From contig NC_084710.1 in NCBI RefSeq assembly GCF_033807575.1, positions 19,076,357 through 19,140,356 on the forward strand: a DNA stretch of 64,000 nucleotides, given 5' to 3'. This DNA comes from Cydia pomonella (taxonomy: Eukaryota > Arthropoda > Insecta > Lepidoptera > Tortricidae). A model generated the notes under the pieces. The model saw only the letters and a program-made list of their open reading frames with translations. It was not told the origin of the DNA and ran no database searches. Below are positions 22,469 through 33,508 of this stretch, one piece after another (the stretch's first letter is position 1; each line of letters starts with the position of its first letter). The position numbers were made by a program, and so were the translations under genes.

Positions 22469-22779
22469 CTAAAACAAATGAAAAAACATTATGTACTAGC
22501 ATTTATGGGCTTTACAGACATCACCGATAATTGCATGCGATTTTCAATACATTGACGACTAACGAGGTGCAATGAATCCATGTACTACTTAGAGAAGAGT
22601 CGTGGAATACAAGGGAACCTGCACATTCTAGGACTCTTCTCTTTCGGCACATAATTACCATTTGCTGAAAAATTGCATGCGATATCGCGATATCGACGAG
22701 GTATAGAAATCCTACAACACATTCATTCGACATTACACAATTTTAAAACATCAATCATGGTTTGTACATTCAAAGTATA

Positions 22780-23256
22780 CACCGTGGGCCAATTAAACCC
22801 GACAGATTTTAACCTCGCATTCCTGAGGTCATAAGGAGCAAAAAATGTCATATGAGTTTTGGCCAAATTCGCCAAAAAAAAAAAATTTTTTTGCCGAAAA
22901 AAAAATTTCCTTTTGCGTTTTCTGCACACAACACGTTATTTATTTTTACACCTTGGTGACAAAAAATCATTACAACAAATAAGTAAAGTTTTTTTTTTAA
23001 TTTGCAGACGAAAATTGCGAGTTTACTTTAAAACTTTAATATCTGTCAGTAGGTATGTCTAAACCAAGTCACATAGTGGCAGCGTCACAGCTAAAAAGGC
23101 GTTTTTGACTAAGTTATAAAAGGAACAAATTTTCACAGAAATTGTCATTATCTCTAAAACAAGACCGATTTCAGAAAACATTGTATGACATTTTAGTCTC
23201 TAAATGCGCTCAAGAATACACCTTTGAAATCTGTCGGGTTTAATTGGCCCACGGTG
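22780..23256. mobile_element. MITE family M2, copy 1 (TA target site)
   Basis: 477 bp with near-perfect terminal inverted repeats beginning CACCGTGGGCCAATTAAACC and TA on each side (22778-22779, 23257-23258). It contains A-rich runs and a GTTTTAAAG core but no coding frame. A diverged relative, itself carrying a SINE, lies at 61465-62138. Confidence 0.8.
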
Positions 23257-24793
23257 TATAAACACTTTATAATAGGGTATTTGACTGTATTTAAAATAAA
23301 TTATTTTACATCATGCATGAAATAAAGCAGACACAATTTCTATTTTAAAACTCGTATAAAACTAATAAGAGTAGGTGATTTGATTGTGACGTCATATGCC
23401 AGTGTTCCATATAAATTCCATGGTAGCAAAATCGTTTTGACAGTTCGAAAAAAGAAACTGATTTGACTAGTAGTCAAATACCCTATTTAAATAAATTGGA
23501 GAAATAATTAAAATCATCATATAGTGCGTAGACTAGTGCTTTAAGATGACTTTAAAGATAGGTAAGTGTACCTAACTAATAACCTAGAAATGGCCTCTTT
23601 CTTTTCTGGGCTCTACATTCGGTAATAATACACATTTTACACGTGTTATTAAGGGATGTAGATATCAATTATCAAATGATTATTCGATTAAGTCATTATC
23701 CGATAATTTTAATATGAATTAGTCAGTTACTGACCTGTAATAAATTAGGAAGACTATCTTCGACTGTCAATTAAGATATTAATTAAGTAATAGGTCATTA
23801 ACTTGTAATTGGGTTAATCTTTATTGATAAATAATAGAGATCATGTGTCATAATCTATAATACAATATAAATAAGGATTATGGCTAAAATAAGGGTTGTT
23901 TTTGTTACGTAGGCCTAGGTAGAGCAAGATTTATTTATCTTAACTGAATGGCAGGAAACATCGCTCTCGAAAAGAATGCAAAATGATAGCTAAAAATTTA
24001 GTAGGATCCTCATCAAGTCATCATATTACACAGACAATATGTTAATAAAGATTTACATATATCACTTTTGTTATGGTTATTTATATCCATAAATGTCGGT
24101 TTTTTTTAACTATCCGAGCGTTTCTTTTTTCCCCACTTTTTTATGTGACCTTTTTTGCTACTTTTGTGTCATTTATAGTTAGGATCGCGAGCCTTTTTCA
24201 TCTTTATAGGAGAAAAAAAGTGTCCCAGTTTGCATAAAATTTTCAACCTTTCCTTTTTGTTACCGCCATACAAAGTATATGGCGAAATGGTAACACAATA
24301 GAAAAAAAACTCTGCGACATTTTTTTATCCCATTAGGATCGAAAGAGCTCGTGATTCTGAATAGAAAAAAAAACACAAAATTAATGAAAAAATACAAAAT
24401 TAATGAAAGTGGCATTTTTTAACAAACGCTCATCCAATACATAAAGTATATTTTAATAAACAACCAAATAAAGCACTTAAAGAAGGCGCATGCAGGTAAC
24501 GTGATGCTGTAAAAGATGATTAAAACTTTTGTTCCGCGAAAAGTGCAAACTAATGCTAACTAAGTATGCCCGTAAAAAAGTTCTTCATTTGTAACTTAAG
24601 TGCTCAAAGAGTTTATTGACTTCGCTTAACAAATGTTTTACTTAAACAATTTTACACGATAAAACAAAACCGGTCGATGCGCTGCAAACTTTACACATTT
24701 GCAAATTATTTCTAAAAGTCGTTCTAGATAACTTTTTGTACTAACCGGTATCACTTTCGCGAAGAACCTGTTTGGAGGCGTTGGTCTAAAAAT
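23257..24793. other. Gene-free DNA
   Basis: About 24080-24370 has loosely mirrored blocks (AGGATCGCGAGC and GATCGAAAGAGCTCGTG), probably an old inverted-repeat element. If the minus-strand exon at 22411 is real this stretch may be its first intron. No coding support. Confidence 0.4.
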
Positions 24794-24795
24794 AC

Positions 24796-24857
24796 CTGGG
24801 AGATGGGAGCCTTCACTGATCAAGTTAATTCAACGCGCACTGTTTTTTGTTTTAAAG
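24796..24857 (-). promoter_or_regulatory. Possible promoter and 5' untranslated exon for the minus-strand gene at 22411
   Basis: On the minus strand TTTAAAA (about 24850-24857) lies about 35 bp upstream of an arthropod-type initiator ATCAGTG (24814-24820). About 20 bp further is a CCCAG/GTATTT donor-like site (exon end at 24796). A GC-rich patch at 24855-24925 sits just upstream. This would be a noncoding leader spliced to the acceptor at 22469. It is a guess from spacing only. Confidence 0.22.
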
Positions 24858-25907
24858 CGCGATGCGACTGCGCGATACGTGCGCGCGCGGCTACGGCGGG
24901 TCATACTCTGCGCAAGACCTGACTTTAAACACCTAAAGCCAGTTTTCCGATCAATGGCGGACCATTATAACCTGAGTTCCAGTCATGCTGGCTTTCTACG
25001 AATGTAGAGGCCTAGTAATACTAGTCGTTAAAATGGTTTGTGAATAAGCTTGTAGCAACCATGGTCTAAGCGTCAAGCGTGAGCGCAGTGCCGCTGACCT
25101 CCGATCGAACCAGGAAATGTATGGATGCGGTAACAGCTTCGATAAATTTTGTTTTACTGCATTTTTATGCATGCTGGCATTGAGATGCAAGTTTTGTCCG
25201 TCGGCTTCTCGAATTATCAAACTGAAAACAGCTGTTTGTTTTCGCATTGTTAATGGTGTTCCTTATTGCAAAAAAAGGACGTCAAGTCAAAAGTTGTTGA
25301 CCCCTTGGACTAATATGGTTGAAGTTCTACATATTTTTAACCTCACCTTCTACTACTAAAAAGTCTTTTTGTAGCGTTGATCTAACTAATTTTTGCAATT
25401 GCTTGCTTTTGTGCAGCAATTAAAAATATTTGGCTTAACAAAATTTAATACTTTAACTGTTGACATTGACAACAACATTTCACGGATAAACCAAAGACAT
25501 GCGCTAATTTGTTCTTACATAGGTAACATACCTTCACAGAGTCCGTCTAAGCTAACTATACGGTTTAAAGGTCCCTTTTTAATTTATTGTTTTTAATGGC
25601 CTTTACATTGTGCATATCGGCCCCATCAAGTCCGCTTCGTGTGGCTTAAAAAATAAACATCTGAGTAAATATTTATAAAATAATTAAAATCTATTTATAA
25701 AGTAATTTTTTTGGTTTTCGTAAATAACTCGTAAACGGTGGACAATGGAAAAAAAAACGCCGTAAGGTACCTTTACCATGGAACGTCAATATTATACATC
25801 TTGTAGGTACCTACTTATTTTAATTTAAAATACCTTTTGCTTATTCACAGTTCAGTGAAAGCAACCTGTAAAAAATACATGGGCCCTAATAATAATTTCT
25901 ACTGAAC
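24858..25907. other. Gene-free DNA
   Basis: Short frames at 24996-25596 show no domain. Nothing else is supported. Confidence 0.4.
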
Positions 25908-26072
25908 TAACTAAATGTGGCCGCGGCCGGCAAAACGTCCTACTTTGTCGCTTGCCATAAGGAAGCCATGACAGGTTATTTATTCGTAGGTACGTACCTG
26001 TCCAAGCAAATCTCGTCCTTATGGCAAGCGACAAAGTGGGACGTTTTGCCGGCTGCGGTCACATTTAGTTAT
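25908..26072. mobile_element. MITE family M3, complete copy (about 165 bp)
   Basis: Arms of about 60 bp: AACTAAATGTGGCCGCGGCC at the left, GGCTGCGGTCACATTTAGTT at the right. Both contain GGCAAAACGTCC and ACTTTGTCGCTTGCCATAAGG. A partial copy is in AMSH intron 4 at 53093-53207. Confidence 0.8.
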
Positions 26073-26555
26073 TTAATATACACATAGGCTGTTTAGAGCC
26101 CATCTAAGCTAATTTTGCAGCGACTTGAACAGAATAAAGTGAGGGATGTCATTATAAGCGTCATATTTTTATAGAAATTTGAGATTAATGACATTGTAAA
26201 TGCGATGTAGCGTTAGCCTAGTTCGTCTCGTAGCGTATCCAAAGCAAGACTTCTCACATCCTTGCATTTGTGAAGCTAGAGCCAATATAGATATTCCCTG
26301 CCCCCTGACCCGATGCCGCGGGTGCCTGGGAACTTGACTTCCTGCATGGTACAATGTTTGTACTTACCCCATGAGTACTTAACTTTTTGCAAAACATACA
26401 CCAAGGTACAGTACTGTAAGGTCAAAGTCACTTTGTACACATTGTCCGCTTACTGAAGATCGGTAGAGAGAAGTTTTTCCTTTCTGTGTCTGAGCTATGT
26501 ATTTTGTAGTAATTAAGTGTCATTTCTGTACGGTAGTACTATTATTTATTCTGTG
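26073..26555. repeat. Gene-free DNA ending in a family R2 fragment
   Basis: 26508-26555 (ATTTCTGTACGGTAGTACTATTATTTATTCTGTG) is the inverse of the start of the family R2 repeats at 7262 and 59315. The rest is unassigned. Confidence 0.5.
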
Positions 26556-26822
26556 ACACAACTGTAAGTATTTGAGTTGTGGAAGCGGAAGAGTATGTGC
26601 CACGCCATGCACCGAAGGTGGAGTGTATGGCAGGTACCCCTATGATACCTCGAAATTCATGTGTAATTAGTGTATCTTTTAATTGTCACATGTTTTTCCT
26701 ATGTATATAAAGTAAGACAAACTGACAATCACAATATAAATTCCTAAAAATTTACCACGCGTAGTTTTAAGTGAAATTGTATATTGTGAGATAAATAAAT
26801 CATATCATATCATATCATTGTC
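26556..26822 (+). repeat. LINE or SINE 3' end with CATAT tail
   Basis: A GC-richer stretch (GGTGGAGTGTATGGCAGGTACC) grades into AT-rich DNA that ends GATAAATAAATCATATCATATCATATCATTG, a tandem ATATC tail typical of non-LTR 3' ends. No coding part remains. Confidence 0.5.
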
Positions 26823-27170
26823 ACTCGATGTTACGAGTATACTGAATTTTCTTTAGTGATATTTAAAAAAGTAAATCTATTAAGTTCCAAAGTTTGACTT
26901 AAAAACGAATTAATTATATTATTGTTTTTTGTATGTAGAACACTTTAAAAAAAGTTATTGCTTCTGATAGGCTTATTAATCTACCTTATAATTGTTGGTT
27001 TCTTACAAGGTACTCTGTCACTGTGACAAGGTACGAAATGGGTAGGAAATTAAATTCTTTGACTGTACGAGTAATTAAATTTTTCCCAACCTAATACATA
27101 CATGGAGAGCATTATTTTCTTTGATGGAGAGTATTTGTTTTTAATAACAATCTCTATGGACATAAAAAAA

Positions 27171-27204
27171 ACAAAATGCCAAAATAGTTTTGTCAAAAAT
27201 AAGC
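27171..27204 (+). promoter_or_regulatory. Conserved upstream element of the Cys-rich cluster (paralogue 1)
   Basis: AAAATGCCAAA, a 6-bp spacer, then TTGTCAAAA, about 80-105 bp before the ATG at 27279. The same arrangement with only a few mismatches is found 130-160 bp before paralogue 3 (36483-36517). The coding regions of these paralogues are far more diverged, which suggests constraint. Confidence 0.45.
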
Positions 27205-27278
27205 AAGTATAATGTACCTAAAGTAAAATCTTAAAAAAAACAACTATTTTTAATGAATAAAATAAAAAAAATGTTATA

Positions 27279-28388
27279 ATGCCCATTGTAGCTCAGACTT
27301 GCTGCTGTAGTGGTGATAAACCCGATAACTTTTGCTATGGCTGCTATCCTAATCTAAAAGTCAGTCCAATTACGGTAAAGATAGAAAAGAAGCCTAAATA
27401 TCCCCCATATAAGAGGCCGACTTATAAACCGATTACCTTTGAACATCTCTTTCCTTCTGGTCCTAGTTCGTTAGGCCAAAGTGCAGGCAGGGCAGCGACT
27501 CCATGTGAAAGATGCGCTAAAATACTTCGTGACAAAGAAATTCAATTAATAAGGAAAGATCAAGAACTCTTGCAACTCCAGAGGCACCTACGAAAACATG
27601 GAGGACGGAAACACGATTACGGAACCGTCCGCGAGGTCGAATTCCAGATCAGAAAGAGAGAACATGAACTAGCAAAACTAAACATGGAGATGGCAAGACA
27701 TGATACTACCAAAATATACCCTTTGGAAAGATTTAGTTGTCCATCGTGCTCCAGATATCTCCGTCGTAAAGAGGAACAAATAAAAAAGATAGAACAAGAA
27801 GTGGTCAAGCAAATGGCTAGTCCGTACATAAAAATAAGCCCGAACCCCTGCAGTTGCTGCTCAGACGCCGCTAGACCACAGACTGATGAAAAGAACAGGA
27901 AAAAGAATAGAGACAACTGTTTTAAAGAACTTAATAAGAAAGAAAAGAAATTGTTAAAGAAAGAGAGAGAAATCGATAAGAAAATTAAAGAGTTTAGAAA
28001 ACAGAATCTCAAAGAAGCGAAGGAAGATATGAAAAAAACACCAGATTCGTTTATAAAAGAGGTATATTTAAACTGCAAGTGTGCGTGTAAAAGGGCTATT
28101 GTAAACAAGAAGTTTGTAGACCCTTGTGCTTTTAATCCTAATGCTAGTGCTTTTACCTGCACTATGCCTTTCCCGATGTGGAATGGCAGCATGAGCACAG
28201 CTCCCAACATGCACGCCTGCACGACTAAATGTTGCGTTATGAAGTTACTCGAGAGTGTGGCTACTTGCTACTTCTGTCCTGTAACCTGTGGAAAAAAGAA
28301 GAAACCTGAGGAGTCGTGTATTCCCATGAGATTGTTGAGATGGTTTGTGTTCCGGAACAAGAAACTTAAGAAACGACCGTGCTTTTAA
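27279..28388 (+). CDS. Cys-rich coiled-coil module protein, paralogue 1 (369 aa)
   Basis: Single-exon gene, no recognised family. N-terminal block: CCC at 8-10, CYGC at 19-22, then SPITVKI (29-35). CxxC-helix modules follow: CERCAKILRDKEIQLIRKDQE (76-96), a Cys-less version (REVEFQIRKREHELAK, 118-133), and CPSCSRYLRRKEEQI (154-168). Then PYIKISPNPCSCC, the last module NCFKELNKKEKKLLKKEREID, and a CKCAC cluster. The C-terminal part has further Cys (TKCCVMKLL, CYFC) and a basic tail RNKKLKKRPCF. No signal peptide or membrane segment. Modules read as charged amphipathic helices, so coiled-coil assembly with Cys cross-links or metal binding is plausible. Function unknown. Start: the ATG at 27279 aligns with the N-terminal blocks of the two paralogues. 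Confidence 0.85.
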   Translation: MPIVAQTCCCSGDKPDNFCYGCYPNLKVSPITVKIEKKPKYPPYKRPTYKPITFEHLFPSGPSSLGQSAGRAATPCERCAKILRDKEIQLIRKDQELLQLQRHLRKHGGRKHDYGTVREVEFQIRKREHELAKLNMEMARHDTTKIYPLERFSCPSCSRYLRRKEEQIKKIEQEVVKQMASPYIKISPNPCSCCSDAARPQTDEKNRKKNRDNCFKELNKKEKKLLKKEREIDKKIKEFRKQNLKEAKEDMKKTPDSFIKEVYLNCKCACKRAIVNKKFVDPCAFNPNASAFTCTMPFPMWNGSMSTAPNMHACTTKCCVMKLLESVATCYFCPVTCGKKKKPEESCIPMRLLRWFVFRNKKLKKRPCF

Positions 28389-28555
28389 ATTAAGTTTAGG
28401 AGCAAAGCTGTTTGTACCGATTGTAAAAAAGTATACATATTTGTGAACTCGCTCGTAATGTGTATTGGCGTTTACTCTTCCTCAATGGAAGTGTACAGAC
28501 GCCAGCCTACAAACTTCAACATCCATAATAGAAAGATGTTTAAATCATAGTAGGT
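28389..28555. other. 3' flank of paralogue 1
   Basis: No canonical AATAAA is seen within this short flank. Confidence 0.35.
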
Positions 28556-28783
28556 ACACAGTCAGCATCAAAAGTAGTGGATGAAACAACGCGCCAAAAG
28601 TATCTGATATTCCGGATAACTTTACCAAATATAGATAAATTGTTAAAATTCGCTCTAAAAAGTATATCTTTTACAGTCTTAGTTATTCTATATTAAAGAC
28701 ATCACTTTTTGGTAAGCTGTTACAGAATGGTAGATACTTATGAAACGTTATTTGATCCGCTACTTTTGATGCTGACTGTACAC
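28556..28783. mobile_element. Inverted-repeat element (about 228 bp), GTCAGCATCAAAAGTAG ends
   Basis: ACAGTCAGCATCAAAAGTAG at the left faces CTACTTTTGATGCTGACTGT at the right. The ends resemble those of the 127-bp palindromes at 29055 and 35375 (ACAGTCAGCGTCAAATACTT), so all three may be mobilised by one transposase. No coding frame. Confidence 0.75.
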
Positions 28784-29054
28784 TTAACTATTGTTGTCCG
28801 TTTTTCATTTCTTAAAAATCTCTATATACCTACTACAGAAGTTATTTTGAAAAGATCACGCGATATTACTGCTGCCAGCGGTGGGCAAGTGCTCGACGCT
28901 GAGAACCGCGTGCCTGGCGACAGCCCGATCAGAATTCAGAATTACGCCAGCAGAACTGTCTAAGGTTATCCGACAGATGACGAGAGGTAAGTCGCCCGGG
29001 CACGACACGACAATTACTTACCGGACGATCTCATGTAGACTATACTCGTAGTCG

Positions 29055-29181
29055 TACAGTCAGCGTCAAATACTTTGTAGCAACCAAAGTAGCCAAATAG
29101 TTCGGTACACCATATATTTAGTATGGTGTACCGAACTATTTGGCCACTTTGACTGCTACGAAGTATTTGACGCTGACTGTA
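29055..29181. mobile_element. 127-bp palindromic MITE, family M4 copy 1
   Basis: Nearly perfect palindrome over its full length: TACAGTCAGCGTCAAATACT at the left, its inverse at the right, meeting at a core CCATATATTTAGTATGG. Inserted in the LINE between RT pieces. Copy 2 at 35375-35501 has the same length. Confidence 0.85.
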
Positions 29182-29274
29182 CCTATGATAAAAAATAAAA
29201 CAGGTGATGCTTCCGACAAGTCCAATTATAGGCCAATTTCTCTGGCTACTATCTTGGCGAAGGTACTTGGACAG

Positions 29275-30556
29275 CAGAGATGTGAAAAATAGTTTATAAA
29301 AAGTATTTAAATACAAAATACAAATACTTCCTTGATATACTATTTCAAATGCAAAATACAAAATAGTTTTCAAATTTGTATTTAAAATACTAAATACAAA
29401 ATAGGTATTTTCAAAATGCTTTTCAAAATACAAATACTTTGCGATAAAAGGTACTCTTAAATAGTGAATACCTAGTCTGAATTAAAAAGTTAGTATTGCT
29501 CGGAATTTACAAGTTGGAAAGGCTTTCTTTATTCTTTAAAAATAGTGTGTATATCAGTCCTCTAGAGTGCAAATTTTGTGTCTCCCCATGTTTAACGGTT
29601 GAATGGACTTTTAAGTGATGGTTTTTAACGGTCAATTATTAAAAACATTAATTTATATTTGTATAGTATATACCTCTCGTTGGTTGGTGAAAACGTCTCG
29701 TTTGTGTTTCATCAGGGCAGAAAAGTTTGTTTACCTCTCGTGCTTTGAAACCCTTGCAACGCTTAAGTTTCCACATTTTTAATATCTCGCTACGCTTGTG
29801 TTCATTTACGGCATTACTAAACAGATTCACCAGTTCCATGTTAAAATAATAAATAAATAAATAAATATTATAGGACATCATTACACAAATTGACTAAGTC
29901 CCACAGTAATAAGTTCATTAACGTTTGTGTTGTGGGTACTAGACAATGATAAATATTTATAAATACTTAAATACATATACATAAGGTCGATATTTAAACG
30001 ATAGATACAATAACAGCTTCGACAGGAAAAAATAACTAAGTATGTAATAATAGTATTAAGCAAACGCGGATCGGTCCGCGCGATCTCGCCAACTATTACA
30101 TAAACCCTAGAGGTTTTCAATAGTGGCTTATTGTGTTAAACCCTGTTTCAAAAAAATCATAGTGAATAAATACACTATAAAAAAAAACAGAAAACACCCA
30201 TGACTCAGGAACAAATATCTGTGTTCATCACACAAATAAATGCCCTTACCAGGATTTGAACCCGGAACCATCGGCTTCATAGGCAGGGTCACTACCCACT
30301 AGGCCAGACCGGTCGCCATAAAAGAATGAGAGAGTTGCAAAGATTGTAACGTCAGAAGAGATTGTAACTCCAACTTACTTCACCTAATAAAAAGTATTTT
30401 GTATTTTGAAAATAGAAAATAGGTCCCAAAAACTATTTGAAATAAAATACAAAATAGTTTTCTTTAAAAGGTATTTAAATACAAAATACAAAATAGGTAT
30501 TTTGCATTTTGTATTTGCATTTTAAATACAAGTATTTCAAATAAGTCACATCTCTG
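29275..30556. mobile_element. Non-autonomous hAT element with 8-bp target duplication
   Basis: Ends CAGAGATGTGA / TCACATCTCTG, flanked on both sides by TTGGACAG (29267-29274 and 30557-30564); removing the element rejoins the LINE reading frame. Subterminal arms of about 150 bp are inverted and rich in AAATACAAAATA words. The middle holds an inverted SINE (29845-30316). No transposase frame. Confidence 0.85.
29845..30316 (-). mobile_element. SINE family S1, copy 3, split by about 200 bp
   Basis: Read on the minus strand: head with GGTCTGGCCTAGTGGG and B box GGGTTCAAATCC (30245-30316) and body to about 30187. Then about 200 bp of foreign sequence, then the 3' part (GTACCCACAACACAAACG to the ATTTATTTATT tail) at 29845-29982. 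The inserted piece has no clear terminal repeats. Confidence 0.75.
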
Positions 30557-31002
30557 TTGGACAGTGTGCTTAACATGTATATTAACCTGCATGAATGACG
30601 CCCAGTTCGGTTTTCAACCGGGACCATCCATTGAGTCAGTGGTTCTATGTCTCAAGCACATTGTTCGGTATTATACTGAGAGGAACACGCCGGTATCCGC
30701 ATGCTTTTTGACTTGTCAAAGGCCTTTGACCTGGTGTCATACCAAATGTTGTGGAACAAGTTAACCGTCAGCTCAAGTTTGCCAGCTGAAGTCATTATTT
30801 TTTTTTTAAATACTGGGATGGCAACCAATCAAAAGTAGCGTAGTTCGATGGGCGGGGGGATACTCTGAGGTCTATAAAATGGAGTGCGGTGTTAGACAGG
30901 GGGGGGGGGGGGGGTAACTTCGGTAACCCACTTTGTTCAATATGTACAATTAACGTCTCACAGTCAGTTACGGTTCACTTTTTGGGGTGTTTTTTAAAAC
31001 CG

Positions 31003-31475
31003 CGTGAACCGCTCTTTTTATTCCACATTATGATAGATTATGTGGATTTAAAGACTAGACTGAAACTCCCGCGACGCTAGTGCACATAGATTATGAAATA
31101 ATAATTTTCAAAATTAGCGAAATTCCGATACCGGAAAATAAAAAAACACGAATAATTCGTTATAAAACTACAATTTTTTTTTGGGTTTTAATTATAATTA
31201 GACCCTATACAATATACAATTCTGTTGAGTTTCAGTTCTGTAAACCCAACAGTAAATTGAGATAGAGAAATTTAAAGAAAAATTGACCCCAATACGCTGT
31301 TATGGTTGAGAAAAAAACTGTTTTTCTTGTTTTTTTTTTATTTTCCGGTATCGGAATTTCGCTAATTTTGAAAATTATTATTTCATAATCTATGTGCACT
31401 AGCGTCGCGGGAGTTTCAGTCTAGTGTTTTAATCCGCATAATATATCATAATGTGGAATAAAAAGACCGGTTCAC
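31003..31475. mobile_element. Foldback element with about 130-bp inverted arms
   Basis: The left arm (from GTGAACCGCTCTTTTTATTCC) and right arm (to GGAATAAAAAGACCGGTTCAC) are inverse over roughly 130-145 bp, including ATAGATTATGAAATAATAAT and AAATTCCGATACCGGAAAAT. It sits in the LINE; a GGTTCACTTTTTGGG sequence is repeated on both sides. Confidence 0.75.
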
Positions 31476-32340
31476 TTTTTGGGCTGTTTTAAAAGACTGT
31501 GCGGCTTTATTAAGGAGCTCAGCAGCGTAGGTATCGGATGTTCGGCGAATGGTTGTTTTGTTAACAACATAAGCTACGCAGGCGACATGGTGCTGCTGAG
31601 CCCCTCAGTCACCGTCCTTAATTAGGATTCTGCTTGATGTATGTGACAAATATGCAGTGGCGTACGGACTAAATATATAATTTAAAAAAGAGTGAGGTAT
31701 TACTGTTCAAGTCTGGCACTAAAACATATACCATTTTGCCAATACTGTTCAGTGGTCATCCTCTTGAAACAGTTACTAGGTTCAAATACTTGGGTTACTG
31801 GGTTACTTGACACACTAAAAGACGATGTTGATATAGAAAAGGTGCGCACTGTCGGTAAGATGTAAAATGCTTTCTCGTAGGTTTGCGCGTTGTTCTACCA
31901 AAGTGAAAATAACCTTTTTCAAAACGTATTATCAAACCCTATACACGTGCAATCTGTGGAGTGACGACACCAATAAAGCCTACAGTTCTCTGCGTGTCCA
32001 GTACAATAACGCTTACAGGGGGTTGTTGGGGCTGCCCTGGCGCTGCGGCGCGTCAGAAATGCTCGCCGCGTGGAGAACCGACTGTTTCCAAGCCGTGCTG
32101 CGCAAGCGGGTGGCGTCTCTGGGCAAGCGCGTGCAGGGCAGTGCCAACATTCTCCTGACGGTGACTGCTGAGAGGATGGAGAGCCCTATCCTCACTCACT
32201 GGATGTTTTTACACGAAAATTCTAATTGTAAGTATACTTTCTACTAACATACCTAATATAAGTTTGTACTAACATATTGTAAGTGTATGTATATGTGCCC
32301 GAAATAAATGCTTAAATTAATTCATTTATTCATTAGTTTC

Positions 32341-32587
32341 TTAAAAACCTCATAGAACGAACCTTCTAAATGAACTGGACATAACTGGATGCATTGAAAA
32401 AGAAATAAAAAAAAATATTTATGTCAGACGTCATGTATTTTGTTGTCAAAAGAACTTGCAAATTCCACAGAAAAAAAGAACTTCAAATTAAAAAACATAA
32501 ATAAAAATTTAAGTGCCTTAAAAAAATATGCATTATTAATATTATTTAAAGTAGTAAAGTAGTTGGATAGATAGATTGACTATCACC
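32341..32587 (+). promoter_or_regulatory. 5' flank of paralogue 2
   Basis: AT-rich leader. TTTTGTTGTCAAAAGAAC at about 32438-32455, 130-150 bp before the ATG, keeps the TTGTCAAAA half of the element upstream of paralogues 1 and 3 but not the AAAATGCCAAA half. Confidence 0.3.
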
Positions 32588-33508
32588 ATGTCAAAGAGGA
32601 AGAAGCCCTGTGATAAGTGTCGTATGACAAGAAATAAATTGCCTATCGTGGTAAAAGTTACCAGGCTTGAAAATGATGAAGGATCGTGTGGTAAGCCATG
32701 CCATGTGCACACAATAGATCGTTTCCCATCGGTATCCAGTGAACCTCCAGCCAAAAAGGAATATCCAACGGATTGTGAAACGTGTTTGAAAATTATTCAC
32801 GAAAAAGATCGCCAGATATATGACAAGGAACATGAAATGGTTAAACTGATGACTAATTTAATAACTCTTCCAAAGACTGAAGATAAGTATGATGAAGATG
32901 GTGAGGTTATTCATAACTATAAGGGGCTACAAGATATTGAAAATGAATTATTTAAGAGAGACCAGGAATTAGCGAGAATGAGATTTGAGGCATGCGACGA
33001 TGTTTGCTACAATGCTCTCCGACAAAAACAATTGGAATTACGATGGAAAGATTTCGAACTAGAAAGGCGGCGTCCGAATATATTTGTAAGAAACCTGACA
33101 AACTTAAAAAATAAAGTTGAAGAGATAAAAGACCAAAATTGCTTTAAAGCACTTCAGAAGAAAGAACGCGAATTAAAAGAAAGGGAGGAAGAAATTGATG
33201 AAGCGCTTGAGAAGCTTAGGGAAAAGAAATTTAAAGAAGAGCTGGCTATGTTAAAAGAAGAACTGGAATTTAGAAGAAGACCACTCATATTTGATGCCAA
33301 TATGGATTGTTCGTGTGATTGCGCACAAATCAATGAAATACAAGAGATTGAAAAGAAGAGGCAAGAAAAGATGCTCCGCGATGCTTGTATCTTTCTCCCT
33401 GTTGGAGCCTACGTTCCTTTCTGGACATGTGATACTATGGAACAGATAAATAAGGCTCGATACTGTCTGGCTGAAGAATTTGAAAAGGCCCGTTACCGTC
33501 GTCGTTAG
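32588..33508 (+). CDS. Cys-rich coiled-coil module protein, paralogue 2 (306 aa)
   Basis: Single-exon gene in the same family as 27279-28388 and 36645-39761. N-terminal block: CDKCRMTRNKLPIVVKVTR (about 8-26). Modules: CETCLKIIHEKDRQIYDKEHE (about 63-83), Cys-less LQDIENELFKRDQELARM (about 114), CYNALRQKQLELRWKDFELER with a single Cys (about 140), RRPNIFVRNL in place of the CSCC block, then NCFKALQKKERELKEREEEID (about 185), a long acidic-basic helix, and CSCDC at about 241-245. The C-terminal Cys block of paralogues 1 and 3 is missing. Translation starts at ATG 32588, just after an in-frame TTG; that ATG aligns with the paralogues. Charged, soluble, no membrane segment. Function unknown. Confidence 0.82.
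   Translation: MSKRKKPCDKCRMTRNKLPIVVKVTRLENDEGSCGKPCHVHTIDRFPSVSSEPPAKKEYPTDCETCLKIIHEKDRQIYDKEHEMVKLMTNLITLPKTEDKYDEDGEVIHNYKGLQDIENELFKRDQELARMRFEACDDVCYNALRQKQLELRWKDFELERRRPNIFVRNLTNLKNKVEEIKDQNCFKALQKKERELKEREEEIDEALEKLREKKFKEELAMLKEELEFRRRPLIFDANMDCSCDCAQINEIQEIEKKRQEKMLRDACIFLPVGAYVPFWTCDTMEQINKARYCLAEEFEKARYRRR

Larger units (their letters stand above)
28790..32340 (+). pseudogene. Decayed LINE (RT ORF) shattered by nested insertions
   Basis: Pieces of one plus-strand RT appear in order: FRITPAELSKVIRQMTRGKSPGHD (about 28933-29004), MIKNKTGDASDKSNYRPISLATILAKVL (29184-29268), NAQFGFQPGPSIESV and DLSKAFDLV-like residues (30594-30740), a YAGD version of the catalytic box with MVLLSPSV (about 31570-31605), and the C-terminal region 31867-32247 (TFFKTYYQTLYTCNLW, YNNAYRGLLGLPWRCGASEM). 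They are separated by a 127-bp palindrome, a hAT-type element and a foldback element, plus stops and frameshifts. The DD of the catalytic box is altered to GD. The piece ends near GAAATAAATGC at 32303. Dead. Confidence 0.8.

Noticed and set aside
27617..28222. 201-codon minus frame, very hydrophobic
   Set aside because: Lys/Glu codons read backwards give Phe/Leu/Ser; it is the antisense of paralogue 1.
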